From: an uncultured Candidatus Peregrinibacteria bacterium
GTDB lineage: Bacteria > Patescibacteriota > Gracilibacteria > Peribacterales > Peribacteraceae
DNA length: 64,000 nt
NCBI GenBank assembly: GCA_937863435.1
Contig: CALMES010000106.1
Span: forward strand, 19,447 to 83,446
Reading direction: 5' to 3'
Shown one piece after another: positions 39,935 to 49,256 of the stretch. Within the stretch, counting starts at the first letter, position 1, and each line of letters starts with the position of its first letter. Below the pieces are notes generated by a model that worked only from the letters and a program-made list of their open reading frames with translations, was not told where the DNA came from and searched no databases. The translations under genes and the position numbers were made by a program.

Positions 39935-42900
39935 CTAGGGCTTGCTGATACGGGCGATTGCACTGTTGCCAAACAGCAGCAGGCTTGTTGCATCGTAAGA
40001 TACCAGCGTATCCACTGCTGATGGCGCAAACGGATTACCAATAGTCAGGCGCTGCAGGGTGTTCTGGCGATATGCTGCGAATTTGCCGGTTTCAATGCCG
40101 CTGATATGTATGAAATCCCCTGCCACATACAGTGTGGTGCCGTCCGACAGCAGGGAAGTAATCTGTCCGTCCGGATTGGGCGTCCAGGCTGCATTCCAAT
40201 ACGTTTCGCCGTTCTGTCCTGTGCCGCTGCCGGGTGCATTGTACTTGGGCAGTGATGCCAGATTGCGCAATGGCGAGCCCGATACCGCGAACGTTCCGCC
40301 GACATAGACCGTGTTGCCGCTTACTGCAATAGACCGGAATTGCGAGCCGTCATCGCTTGCTGCCGGGGTCCAGGGCAGAATGTGCCCGTTTGTATCGATG
40401 GCAGCCAGATCGTATGTCGTCCCGTGGTTCAGTTCATTGGCATAGAATCTGCCGCCCACGTAGATGGTCGGATAATCAACGGCGATACTGTAGACAACCA
40501 GTTCGTTTGACCTGTCTTGGCCCCTGTCCATTTGTGGCACGAAATTCGTATCGCGGAACCAGTACGTCATGTTCATGCCGATGAGAGCGAGATCCTGGTA
40601 CACATTTGTCTGCGTACCGAAATCGTTTCTGCCGAAGCGGCCGCCGACATACAGGCGGTTGTTGACGGTATCCACGGCCAGTGCGTACACGCCGCTCTGA
40701 CCGATCGTTGCGTCCCGGATCGGCGCCTTATTGGATTTCAGGTTTCCATCCGTTGTGATGCCGGCTACAAATGCATGCGGTCTGTCGTTGACTGTCCTGA
40801 ACTCACCGCCGATAAATACAGTGCCGTTGCCCGCTGCCATTGCAAGCACGGGAGAATCCGTTGAGAATCCGTCTGCCCATGACGTGAGCTTGCCTGTCGT
40901 CAGATCGATTGCCGCCAGATTGGTGCGCGGCGTGTTATTGACTGCACTAAAATCGCCGCCGAGGTACATGATTGTCCCGACAATGACAGATGCATACACA
41001 TGGCCTTGCAGGGAGTAGGTCATACTGCCGGTTGTATTGATGACAAACTGCTTGTTCAGAGGATCAGTTGAAACAATCGTCACTTTTCCGGCTACAGCCG
41101 TTTGTGAAAATTTCTGCTCCACAGTGAATGTCGTTGTCTGCCCGGGTTGCAGCTGGATGGTTGTCACGTTTGCAGACAGCCGGATGTTGCCGGAAACCGA
41201 TACCGGCGGCATATCCGCAACCGGCGATGAAAGCAGTAGAACCGTCTCCCCGGCATTTTTGACAGTCAGCGTGCGGCTGGCCGGATGATCGGGGTCATTG
41301 TATCCCAGATTGATGGAATCACCGTTTGCAAGCAGTCGCTCGTTTTCGTACACTTCCATCTTTGTCACAGGCACGCGCACTGTTCCTTTCATGGTGAAGA
41401 TGAACGGGTTTTTTGACGGAACGTTTGTCGCAAACATCATCTGTGAAACGAGGGATGCCGCCTGCGTTGCTTTTAATACTATCTTGAACGATGTGCCTGC
41501 ACCCGGCTGCAATACAAGGCTCGTGTTTGTTGTGTCCACTTCAAAATCACCGATGGTTGTCTGCGGAAAAGCGAGGGTCAGGACGCTGCTTCCGATGTTC
41601 AGCACGTCCAGTGTTTTGGTGACAGGTTTGTCGATAAGGGTTGTGCCGAAATCCGCGAGGCCGGTGACATCCGAAAGCTCCTGTCCGTATTGCAGGATTT
41701 TTATCTGCGGCAGAAGTATTTTCGCCTTTATGTCGAAGGAATAGATCGGAATGTACGGCACATTTGTCAGAATGCCGATGGTGCCGGTCAGTGTCGGGTT
41801 GCCTGTGCCCGTCACCTTTACGGTCAGTGTCGTTTTTTGCTGAGGGCTGATTGTCAGCGGAAATACCGGTGTGCCTGCAAGCGTCAAACCGCCGGGCATA
41901 TTTATGCCGCTTACCGAGAGATTGCTCAGGCCGGTATTGACAATATCAAGCGGTACTTCTTTCGGATTTGCGACATCCGCATTGCCCAGATCGACCGTCT
42001 GCCCCTGCAAGACAGGCACGTTGTTCAGCTGGACGCCGATGCCGGGTTGTTCAGGGCGTACCGTTGCCCTGGCCGTAAAAGCGAACGGACTGCCGCCGGC
42101 TATGTTGGTCGGGAATGAAATGACGGATGCGACACTTGCCTCCGCATTGCTTTGGATGCTTACGGGCATTGTCGTCGTGTCCCCTGGTTCCAGTGTTGTC
42201 TTGCCGAAAGTTCCGACAGCAAACGGCGGGTTTGCCAGAACGGTGGGGCCGATTTTCAGCGGGGCAGTGCCGGTATTTTTGACCGTGATGATGCGCGTGG
42301 CTTTTGTGTTCAGTGCCACCAGGCCGAACGCCAGTTCTCCGCCGGCAGGTATCGGGGTCGTATTCTCAAGCACTTCTATTCCGGGATTGCCGTTGGGGTT
42401 ATCAAACGGCACCGGTACTTTCAGCCGGCAGTCGATACGACAGTCGCTGTCATTCTGTCCGTTTTGCGCGCCGTCGTCACACTGCTCATCTGCATCCGTC
42501 ACGCCGTTGCCGCACGTGAGCGATTTTTCCAGCACACACGTGCTGCTGCAGCCGTCACCATTCTGGATGTTGCCGTCATCGCATTGTTCCGTGTTGTCTT
42601 TCCATTCATTGCCGCAGACTGCCGGCGGATTGCTGCTGATGATTGTCGGCGTCGGCTCATTCATGACCAGCGCGTAAATCCGGTTGGCAAGCAATATGCC
42701 GTTACTGCCTGCCTGCGTTGATCCGGAAGTCTTAAATTGCACGCTGTTTGTTTGTTCAAACGTACGGATGTCGTCGACAAGTCTGGTGTTGCGCAGCCCC
42801 TTTTCCGAGACAAAAAACGTACCGGGAAAACGTGCGGAAAATGCAGGATCCGCCCTGCGGTCTTTCTCCGTCTGCGCATCGGGTGTATAGATGTAGCCAA

Positions 42901-43081
42901 AATATTCTTTTTCCTGCCCTCCGTTCGCCGCGCGGACCATGGCGTCAAACGGCATGTTGTTCACGCCCGGCGGGACAAATACCATATAGACAGCATCCTG
43001 CGATACCGATTGATTGTCGGCATCGTCAAATGTGACTTTGTAAATGGGGATCTTGCGTGCGTTTTGTCCGATCTGGACCAC
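39935..43081 (-). CDS. Very large exported protein: Cys-rich repeats, ASH-like domains, beta-propeller
   Basis: At least 1048 residues from GTG 43079-43081. Order: an unrecognised N-terminal domain (about 1-150), two Myxococcus-type cysteine-rich repeats (CGNEWKDNTEQCDDGNIQNGDGC as CGNEWKDNTEQCDDGN and NGDGCSSTC; CGNGVTDADEQCDDG), four or so ASH/choice-of-anchor-D beta domains each with 'F..V.NTG...L.I' patterns (ITVKNTGTAPLKIGPT, LDIVNTGLSNLSV, LDVLNIGSSVLTL, LTVKNAGETVLLL), and a C-terminal seven-bladed-type propeller with GGDFSAVN, GGEFRTVNDRP, GGRFGRND, GGTFAVSGSP and AGDFIHISG repeats. A surface adhesion or recognition role is likely. The coding frame continues 77 codons upstream of the GTG and encodes a signal peptide, so the real N terminus is upstream (see the next entry). 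Confidence 0.85.
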   Translation of the reverse strand: MVQIGQNARKIPIYKVTFDDADNQSVSQDAVYMVFVPPGVNNMPFDAMVRAANGGQEKEYFGYIYTPDAQTEKDRRADPAFSARFPGTFFVSEKGLRNTRLVDDIRTFEQTNSVQFKTSGSTQAGSNGILLANRIYALVMNEPTPTIISSNPPAVCGNEWKDNTEQCDDGNIQNGDGCSSTCVLEKSLTCGNGVTDADEQCDDGAQNGQNDSDCRIDCRLKVPVPFDNPNGNPGIEVLENTTPIPAGGELAFGLVALNTKATRIITVKNTGTAPLKIGPTVLANPPFAVGTFGKTTLEPGDTTTMPVSIQSNAEASVASVISFPTNIAGGSPFAFTARATVRPEQPGIGVQLNNVPVLQGQTVDLGNADVANPKEVPLDIVNTGLSNLSVSGINMPGGLTLAGTPVFPLTISPQQKTTLTVKVTGTGNPTLTGTIGILTNVPYIPIYSFDIKAKILLPQIKILQYGQELSDVTGLADFGTTLIDKPVTKTLDVLNIGSSVLTLAFPQTTIGDFEVDTTNTSLVLQPGAGTSFKIVLKATQAASLVSQMMFATNVPSKNPFIFTMKGTVRVPVTKMEVYENERLLANGDSINLGYNDPDHPASRTLTVKNAGETVLLLSSPVADMPPVSVSGNIRLSANVTTIQLQPGQTTTFTVEQKFSQTAVAGKVTIVSTDPLNKQFVINTTGSMTYSLQGHVYASVIVGTIMYLGGDFSAVNNTPRTNLAAIDLTTGKLTSWADGFSTDSPVLAMAAGNGTVFIGGEFRTVNDRPHAFVAGITTDGNLKSNKAPIRDATIGQSGVYALAVDTVNNRLYVGGRFGRNDFGTQTNVYQDLALIGMNMTYWFRDTNFVPQMDRGQDRSNELVVYSIAVDYPTIYVGGRFYANELNHGTTYDLAAIDTNGHILPWTPAASDDGSQFRSIAVSGNTVYVGGTFAVSGSPLRNLASLPKYNAPGSGTGQNGETYWNAAWTPNPDGQITSLLSDGTTLYVAGDFIHISGIETGKFAAYRQNTLQRLTIGNPFAPSAVDTLVSYDATSLLLFGNSAIARISKP

Positions 43082-43323
43082 GGATCCCTGCAGAGAGCCT
43101 CCTTCTGTTTTTTTGATTGCATCAAACGGGAGCGGAATGTTGCCCGTAAACAGAGTGGAGGGAGTAACGGCTTTTGTCGCCTGCTTCGGAGGCGACGATA
43201 CCAGGGAAAATGTCGCAATGCCTGCTACAACTGCCAGCGACAGTGATGCGGCGAGTGCTGAGATTCTGCCGGGTGTGGAGAAGAATGTTTGTATGGTTAT
43301 GTGAGTATGAACTCATTATTATA
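43082..43323 (-). promoter_or_regulatory. Promoter and extended N-terminal coding region of the large exported protein
   Basis: TTGCCT - 17 bp - TATAAT (-10 at 43318-43323) would start RNA near 43311. From 43312 to 43082 the frame is open in phase with the big gene and encodes a signal peptide (FFSTPGRISALAASLSLAVVAG), but has no ATG, GTG or TTG. An ATG at 43314-43316 is in another frame and lies before the expected start of transcription. Confidence 0.6.
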
Positions 43324-43407
43324 CCAAATTATTTGTTATTAGGCAAAGATCATGCGCATCCGTTGTCTGTTTGGTAAGGCCGGCACGCAGCGCACGTCTC
43401 AGTATGT

Positions 43408-43563
43408 ATGACTCCCCGCTTGTCTATCACCGGCAATGATGCCAATACGACTGCTCCGGGTCAGCCAGGGGGCACTTCTCTGCTATCTTCATTTTTTATA
43501 ACTCCACAAGATGGCAAAAAAAGCGGATCTGGCCGTAAAAAGCCCTCGAAGAAGCCTCTGTAG
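43408..43563 (+). CDS. Possible small Lys/Gly-rich protein (51 aa)
   Basis: ATG at 43408 to TAG at 43561-43563. The sequence is polar with a basic end (DGKKSGSGRKKPSKKPL). Codons look plausible but there is no homology cue, clear promoter or Shine-Dalgarno. Confidence 0.3.
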   Translation: MTPRLSITGNDANTTAPGQPGGTSLLSSFFITPQDGKKSGSGRKKPSKKPL

Positions 43564-43666
43564 CCACCATGTGACGCTTTCTGATTTGTCCTGAGATATG
43601 TATGACAATCCCCTGCTTTTCCGTTACACTCTCTCACTCCCTGATTTCGTTTCCCGGGAGCTTGTT

Positions 43667-45043
43667 ATGAGAAAGTTTTCTATCGTTGCCTGCGGCCTGT
43701 TTCTTTTTGTCGCACTGACAGTCGGTGCCGCAAGATTTTCTCATGTGCTTCACGGCTTTATGGCGCAGCCGTCCGACATTTTGTTACAAGACGAGCATGG
43801 TCATGTGAACATTCTTCTTCTGGGCGTCGGTGATGCGGACCATTCGGGGGCGAATCTGACTGATACCATGATTGTTGCGAGTCTGGATCCGCATACTCCG
43901 TCGAGCGTTGTCCTGCTATCCATACCGCGTGACATGCTGTTCATGAACGCCAAGGGGATGTCTGAAGGCAAGATCAACAGTTTGTACGCAGATTACACAT
44001 CCCATTTCCGGTATCAGAAAATGAAAGATGCAGAGGCGTCGCGAAGCGCGCTGCAACAGCTGACTCGCGTGATAGGAGAGAAAACAGGTGTCTCTCTCCC
44101 CTACTATGTCAAAGCGGATTTTACGGCCTTTACACAGCTGATAGATTCGGTCGGAGGCATTGATGTCGACGTGCCGAAAAAAATCGTTGACTACGCCTAC
44201 CCTCTCCAGGAAGGGGTAGTTGGTACCTACGAAATTCTGCCGGGCGTGCATCATATGAACGGCGAGGACGCGCTGAAGTATGTTCGTACAAGACATTCCT
44301 CTACGGATTTTGACCGGTCTGCCAGGCAGCAGCAGGTTCTCAGCCTGCTCTCGGATGCCATGAAAAAGAAAGCAGCCGACAACCCGGAATACCTGCTGTC
44401 ACTTTACGGTATTCTGCACGGTAATGTCGAAACCAACCTCTCAACCGATGAGCTTGTTGCGCTCGGCCGCAGTGCGCGCAGTCTGTCGTCGGACAGATTT
44501 ATCACCATGCAGCTCAATTTTCACTCCGGCGGAAACGGTCTTCGGGCGGACGCCGGAGGCTTTCTGTTTGCCCCGCCGATCAGTGAATACGGCAGCGCGT
44601 CTGTGCTGCTTCCGATTGCAACGTCGCCGAAATTTGACAGCTGGAGCGACATACGGACATTTGCCCGGATGCTGACACGCGATCGCGATGTCTATCTGGC
44701 GCATCAGAATTTTATCGTGCGGTCCGCCGGAGCGTCGTATGCGGCGGCCTCAGAGCTGATGAATGAACTTTCACGCTATGGTTTTTCTGTGTCTGAACAG
44801 AAGAAGGAAAAAGATGAAACGGTTTCTGTCAGTGCGCAGTCATCTGTATGTTATGCGGCGGGCCAAAAGCAGCAACAGCGGTCAGCCCTATATCTGTCCG
44901 CTCTCCTTCGCGTGACAGCAAAGGAATGTGCCAGTACTTCCAGCGGTGTCGTCATCGAGCTTGGCAAATCGTACAAGTTTATCCCGCTGGTTGTTTTGTC
45001 GGGGAGCACACTGTCCCCTGCTCCGCCTTCGACTTCGGCGTGA
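43667..45043 (+). CDS. LytR-CpsA-Psr (LCP) family cell-envelope transferase
   Basis: 458 residues from the ATG at 43667, which has GGGAG 6 nt upstream. One membrane anchor (about 3-25) holds an external LCP domain: ILLLGVGDADHSGANLTDTMIVAS, here as LLLGVGDAD and LTDTMIVAS, then VVLLSIPRDMLF, GKINSLYADY, and the catalytic Arg-rich region VGGIDVDVPKKIVD, YEILPGVHHMNGEDALKYVRTRHSSTDFDRSARQQ (as HHMNGEDALKYVRTRH and DFDRSARQQ). The C-terminal part resembles LytR_C. LCP enzymes attach glycopolymers to peptidoglycan from lipid carriers. A TACACT box is at 43625-43630. Confidence 0.9.
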   Translation: MRKFSIVACGLFLFVALTVGAARFSHVLHGFMAQPSDILLQDEHGHVNILLLGVGDADHSGANLTDTMIVASLDPHTPSSVVLLSIPRDMLFMNAKGMSEGKINSLYADYTSHFRYQKMKDAEASRSALQQLTRVIGEKTGVSLPYYVKADFTAFTQLIDSVGGIDVDVPKKIVDYAYPLQEGVVGTYEILPGVHHMNGEDALKYVRTRHSSTDFDRSARQQQVLSLLSDAMKKKAADNPEYLLSLYGILHGNVETNLSTDELVALGRSARSLSSDRFITMQLNFHSGGNGLRADAGGFLFAPPISEYGSASVLLPIATSPKFDSWSDIRTFARMLTRDRDVYLAHQNFIVRSAGASYAAASELMNELSRYGFSVSEQKKEKDETVSVSAQSSVCYAAGQKQQQRSALYLSALLRVTAKECASTSSGVVIELGKSYKFIPLVVLSGSTLSPAPPSTSA

Positions 45044-45111
45044 GATTGCCGATGCTTTGGCGGGGCTGACGTCGTGGTGCCGTAGCTATGGCACAAAATT
45101 TAAAAATATGT

Positions 45112-45117
45112 TATAAT
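45112..45117 (+). promoter_or_regulatory. -10 box of the histidine kinase gene
   Basis: TATAAT with 15 nt to the ATG at 45133. Confidence 0.5.
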
Positions 45118-45132
45118 AAAATAAACATACAC

Positions 45133-46386
45133 ATGCATTCACAGCTCACAGATCAGATCCGGCGCTTTCTCGGCGAACATCCTGTTCTGACGCCGGAGAT
45201 GGAGAAATTGCTGGAGGATGTCAGTGCAACGTACGACCGGTATGATCAGGCTCAGGATCGGGTTCTGGCCGAATGTTCGCCGGAATGTACGGAAAATTAT
45301 CAGACGCTCAAGCGGCAGGCGGATCAGGCTGTGCAATTCCAGAAAGCAGTTGAGTCGTCTACGGACGGAATATGCATTGCCGGTGTTGACGGCGACATCA
45401 TGTACGCCAATCCCACCTTTGAGCGGCTGATGGGTTATTCACCGCAAGAGGTTCTGACGCGGAACATCCGCAGCTTCGCAGCTCCGGAAACAAAAAAAGC
45501 CGTCGTCACAGAATTGTCGGATTCGATTGCCGGCGGCCGGGCGTTTCACAGTGATGATGTTGTCTGCATGCGAAAAGATAACACCACGTTCTGGGCCGAC
45601 TTCATTCTGTATCCGGTGCTCGACAGCGGCAAGGCGGCGTTTATGGTGCTGGCCATGCACGACGTGACACAGCGTAAAACCATGGAGCAGTCCAAGAGCG
45701 AATTTGTCTCCCTGTCGTCACATCAGCTGCGTACTCCGCTCACGGCGGTGCGCTGGATTCTGGACATGTTCGTAGCCGGCAAGACAGGCGGACCGCTGTT
45801 GCCTTCGCAAATGGATCTGCTGTCGGATGCGCGCAACTATACGATGCATATGATGGAAATGATTTCGACCATGCTCACGATTTCCCGTATTGACGGCCAG
45901 AAGATCGAAGTGGACGCCTGTGCGTTTTCTGTTGCAGAATTGTTCGACGAGCTCAGGAAAGAAAACAGTATGCAGTCGCAGAAAAAAGAGCAGAAGCTGA
46001 TGATCGGATGCGATGGCGGTTTATCGATTGTGACAGACAGGAAAATTCTCAAGGAAATACTGACGAATCTCGTCAGCAATTCGATAAAATACACGCCCAA
46101 CAAAGGATTGATCCATCTGGCAGCGTGGAAGGAGGCGAACAAAATTTATTTTGAGCTGCGCGACAACGGGGTCGGCATTCCTGTGTATCAGCAGCAGAAA
46201 GTGTTTACGAAGTTTTATCGCGGCGATAATGTCGTGCATGATCAGGTGGAGGGCACGGGACTTGGATTGTATCTGGTACGTCAGCTGACGACGTTGCTTC
46301 GTGGTTCCATTCATTTCACGTCCGAAGAAAACAAAGGAACCATTTTTTCACTCGCACTTCCCTCTTCCCCACTCTTCAATGTCTAA
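45133..46386 (+). CDS. PAS-domain sensor histidine kinase
   Basis: 417 residues from the ATG at 45133. There is no membrane segment, so it is a cytosolic sensor. An N-terminal helical region (1-60) leads to a PAS domain (about 68-180: SSTDGICIAGVDGDIMYANPTFERLMGYSP in blocks GICIAGVDGDIMYANP and FERLMGYSP; PAC-like VLAMHDVTQRK). HisKA has the phosphoacceptor His in SLSSHQLRTPLTAVRW. HATPase has ILTNLVSNSIKYTP (N box), LRDNGVGIP (G1) and GTGLGLYLVRQL (G2). The 3' end overlaps the response regulator start by 8 bp. Confidence 0.95.
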   Translation: MHSQLTDQIRRFLGEHPVLTPEMEKLLEDVSATYDRYDQAQDRVLAECSPECTENYQTLKRQADQAVQFQKAVESSTDGICIAGVDGDIMYANPTFERLMGYSPQEVLTRNIRSFAAPETKKAVVTELSDSIAGGRAFHSDDVVCMRKDNTTFWADFILYPVLDSGKAAFMVLAMHDVTQRKTMEQSKSEFVSLSSHQLRTPLTAVRWILDMFVAGKTGGPLLPSQMDLLSDARNYTMHMMEMISTMLTISRIDGQKIEVDACAFSVAELFDELRKENSMQSQKKEQKLMIGCDGGLSIVTDRKILKEILTNLVSNSIKYTPNKGLIHLAAWKEANKIYFELRDNGVGIPVYQQQKVFTKFYRGDNVVHDQVEGTGLGLYLVRQLTTLLRGSIHFTSEENKGTIFSLALPSSPLFNV

Positions 46387-46744
46387 GCATATCCTTGTCG
46401 CAGAAGATGATCAGCTGCTGCGTAAACTCTACAGCATCAACCTGCAGGCATCGGACCGGGAACTGGAGATCGTCGAGAATGGTCAGCAGGCCATTGACTC
46501 GATCGAAAAGCGGCAGCCGGACCTGCTTCTGCCGGATCTTCTGATGCCAGTTGTTGACGGCTTCGGAGTGCTTCAGTTTATCCGGCAGAAAAGATATGCA
46601 TTCCCGGTGATTGTGCTGAGTAACCTGGCGCAGGATGTGGATCAGCAGAAGTGCATGAATCTTGGGGCCAAGGATTTTTTTGTGAAAGGAGATATGGATT
46701 TATGGAAACTTGCCGATATTGTGAAGGCGGGTTTGGGCGGCTAG
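46379..46744 (+). CDS. Single-domain response regulator (copy 1)
   Basis: 121 residues, a bare receiver domain without output. Acidic pair in LVAEDDQLL, phosphoacceptor Asp in LLLPDLLMPVVDG, Ser in VIVLSNLA, and conserved Lys in FFVKGDM. It is translationally coupled to the PAS kinase (8-bp overlap) and is the natural partner. As a stand-alone receiver it likely signals by protein contact. An exact copy lies at 49354-49719. Confidence 0.93.
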   Translation: MSKHILVAEDDQLLRKLYSINLQASDRELEIVENGQQAIDSIEKRQPDLLLPDLLMPVVDGFGVLQFIRQKRYAFPVIVLSNLAQDVDQQKCMNLGAKDFFVKGDMDLWKLADIVKAGLGG

Positions 46745-46771
46745 ACGGCTGCAGACGGAAATTTCTTTTTA

Positions 46772-47816
46772 TTACTGCCTTTCAATACTGATGCGCACGC
46801 TCTTGGTGATTCCCTTTGCCCGGAGCTCGACGGTGTGGATTCCTTCCTGCATCAGCCATTGTGACCGGAATGTAGGAGCATCCGTTTTTGCAACCGGTGT
46901 GCCGTCTACAAACCATTCGGCGGTACCGATGTCATCGCTTGCCTGGCCCAGCAGCAGCACCTGCTGACTCGCTGCAGGGATGAGCGGATCAATTTTGTAA
47001 CTGTCATTGGGATACGGACGCACGATCTCTATCCACGATTGTCCCACCGGATGAACGTCTGTCCGGCTGCATAAAGGCGAAAATTCCCGCGGAGGCAGAC
47101 GGTAATTGTTGGCAGCCGCCCAGAGCCGGAGTTCCGGCGGAAAATTTGTAAAGACGCGCTGCTCCACAAATGCCGGATCGCAACTTTCCCCTGCCTTGAG
47201 GCCGTTACGCGTATCGATACTGAGTCTCTGATACACCGTGTCCATTGTAGTCGGTGCGGTGCCGGCGACGAAATGTTCCGTCATCTGCTGGTGACAGTCG
47301 GGGCCCGGCAGCTGCCCGGAAAGCATGCAGATGGTGCGGTCGGTAATGTCGGACGGTTTAGCCAGCCAGGTGCGCGGGAGATTTTTGACGGCTTCAAGCA
47401 TCGCATCGTGAAAAATCGGTCCGGCGCCGGTCACGCCCGATGTACCGCGCATCGGCGAGTTGTCCGCATTGCCTACCCAGACGCCGACAATCCGGTCCGG
47501 CGTCATGCCGATGGTCCAGTTATCGCGCGAATTGCGCGTGGTTCCCGTTTTTGCGGCAACCGGGAAATCGAACTCCAGCGGTCCGTCTTCGCCGAATTCA
47601 GGGAGGCGTGCTTTGTTGTCACTCAGTATATCAGCAATCAGCCATGCAGTGGACGGGTGCAGCACCTGCTCTCCTTCTGCTACCGGCTCGCTGAGCAGAG
47701 CTCGTTCATGCAACGTCTGTCCGCCCCGCACAAAAATTCCGTAAGCGCGCGTCAGCTCCAGCAATTTCACCTCGCTGTCGCCCAGTGTCAGCGCCAATCC
47801 ATAGTGTTCGGCCGTA
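46772..47816 (-). pseudogene. PBP1C 3' fragment (duplicated copy)
   Basis: 348 codons identical to the C-terminal part of the intact pbpC at 49747-52146, from the end of the transpeptidase domain (KTGTT included) through the C-terminal domain. At 47816 it meets foreign DNA. The frame continues by chance to 47896 but that part is not PBP. Lacks transglycosylase, SxxK and SxN, so it is not functional. Confidence 0.9.
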
Positions 47817-47930
47817 CTCACGTACGTCTGCTTTCTGGAGGAATGGAAATACTTCGGGTGGGTGCGTCCCTCCAAGATGTCCGACAAGGTAGACACGTTC
47901 TCGGCTTTGTGGGACAGTGATGTCTCGGCC
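47817..47930 (-). pseudogene. DNA (cytosine-5) methyltransferase fragment
   Basis: About 38 residues on the minus strand read DITVPQSRERVYLVGHLGG followed by PEVFPF. This is the motif VIII region (P-Q-S-R-E-R-V-Y-x-V-G) of C5-cytosine methyltransferases. It is cut at 47816/47817 by the duplicated PBP1C sequence. Upstream of about 47930 methyltransferase similarity is no longer visible. Non-functional remnant. Confidence 0.6.
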
Positions 47931-48195
47931 GTAGAGGAAGGTTGAAAATCGGTGGCGGCTCGGACGCGTCGTCCTCAACAAGCGACGCGAGGAAGAGGGT
48001 TGGGAAGGGACTGGATCATTTAAACAAGGAGAATTCGAGGCTGCGCAAGCAGGGGCTTCAGGCGATCTGAACCATGAGATCCCTGGAAACACGCCGACTG
48101 CCGCCTACGCCTGAGGGTTGTGCAGAGAACCAAGGACTCATTGAGACGATAGGTCGATGGCAACGATGAGCGCGAGCGAATCGGCAAGAATACGG

Positions 48196-48666
48196 TCAAG
48201 TTGTGAGATTTTGGCCTTTTTTCAGTGGTATTTGTTCCAGTAAGCCTCGAGTGCGCAGTATTTCGTAGAGGCCCTTGTCTCGGGTTTGGAGTTGACCCCT
48301 CGTCAGTCCAGCATAGTGCTCCCGGTAGTAAGCGAGGGCATTCTTTATCCGCCGTTGCACTTGCTTTACGGGGATCTGATCCAATTTCCCTTCCTTCCAG
48401 AGGCGGACGTACAAACGGCCGTCACGCTTCTGAACTTCGCCCCTCGTCAGACCTGCATAGTTCTCTCGATAATACGCGAGTGCATCGTCGATCCGTTGCT
48501 TCTTCACCGGGACGTGCTTCAACAGCCCACTTTTGCGTAATCGTTTATAAAGCGATTGATCGCGTTTAGCCAATTCGCCTCTAGTCAGAAGCGGATATCT
48601 CTCTTGATAGGCGGCCAAATCTGGATTCAAATCAGGTTTTTCTATATATAATATATTGAAATGCAT
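48196..48666 (-). CDS. Protein of three ~40-residue helical repeats, unknown function
   Basis: 156 residues. Three repeats follow the pattern L-A-Y-Y-x-x-x-Y-x-x-L-T-R-G-x-[LV]-x-x-R-D-x-x-L-Y-x-x-L-x-x-x-G-x-L-x-x-[IV]-P-[VL]-K (for instance AGLTRGEVQKRDGRLYVRL and AGLTRGQLQTRDKGLYEIL), each likely a helix-turn-helix-like unit. The protein is basic, which suggests nucleic-acid binding. It lies in the 1440-bp foreign segment. An AT-rich TATATATAATAT stretch just upstream of the ATG (48640-48660) may be the promoter. No function can be named. Confidence 0.6.
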   Translation of the reverse strand: MHFNILYIEKPDLNPDLAAYQERYPLLTRGELAKRDQSLYKRLRKSGLLKHVPVKKQRIDDALAYYRENYAGLTRGEVQKRDGRLYVRLWKEGKLDQIPVKQVQRRIKNALAYYREHYAGLTRGQLQTRDKGLYEILRTRGLLEQIPLKKGQNLTT

Positions 48667-48709
48667 TTTATATTTTAATTATCTTTGTGTTCGCACGCAA
48701 GAACGAGAC

Positions 48710-49256
48710 TCATTTTTTTCTGCCTTTTTGCTTGGCAGGACGTTTGTCCGCTAGATTGTCGTCGCTCTGCGCGGCCGAGGTATCGTATTCGCCGACCCAG
48801 GCATCCAAGACCCGCGCGTCCAGAATCGGTTCTTTTAGCAGAACAACCGCGCCAACTCCGGGCCCTGAGTTATCCCCTCGCCCCAAGGCTAGACCGACTA
48901 GCCGTCTCTTAGTTTGAAGATCAAATTCGCTGAAGAGAAATTGGCAGCTGAACTGATCAGATTTGTCAGGGCTCTCTCCCCTCATGACGAGGTTATAGTT
49001 AGAGATTCCATGACTAGATAGACGCCCAAAAAGCCTGAATCCTGCGTACGCCTGACTCGCTCCCACGGTCCCCATGATATAAGAAGTTGTCGCATAAAGC
49101 TCGACCTCACTGTTCACCCACCTTGGCGCCGCGTTTCTTGCGGAAGGCATCATGAACCAGATCTGCCTGAACTCCTCGAACTCCTTCGACAATCGCTCCG
49201 TGTCGTGGGACTGTGATTGAACTTTTGCCAGTCGATCTTTGATGATATCCACAAAC
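48710..49256 (-). pseudogene. Unknown gene, 5' end replaced by the repeat junction
   Basis: About 182 codons of mixed alpha/beta protein (WFVDIIKDRLAKVQ, FRQIWFMMPSARNAAPRW, ELYATTSYIMGTVGASQAY, FDLQTKRRLVGLALGRG) with a Lys-rich tail. A possible ATG at 49283-49285 lies inside the 1535-bp repeat, so the first nine residues (MEPRSNVVS) would come from antisense kinase sequence; the native 5' end is missing. Not recognised. The position next to a methyltransferase fragment makes a restriction- or defence-related origin possible but unproven. Confidence 0.5.

Larger units (their letters stand above)
46282..47816. repeat. 1535-bp direct repeat, copy 1
   Basis: Identical by eye to 49257-50791 (offset 2975). 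It contains the last 105 bp of the kinase gene, the whole response regulator and the 3' third of the PBP1C gene. It begins at CAGCTGACGACG and ends at TTCGGCCGTA. Confidence 0.95.

Noticed and set aside
46772..47896. Stand-alone 374-residue PBP-like protein
   Set aside because: The N-terminal 27 residues come from foreign DNA read in an arbitrary frame; the rest is an exact copy of the pbpC 3' end lacking catalytic SxxK.
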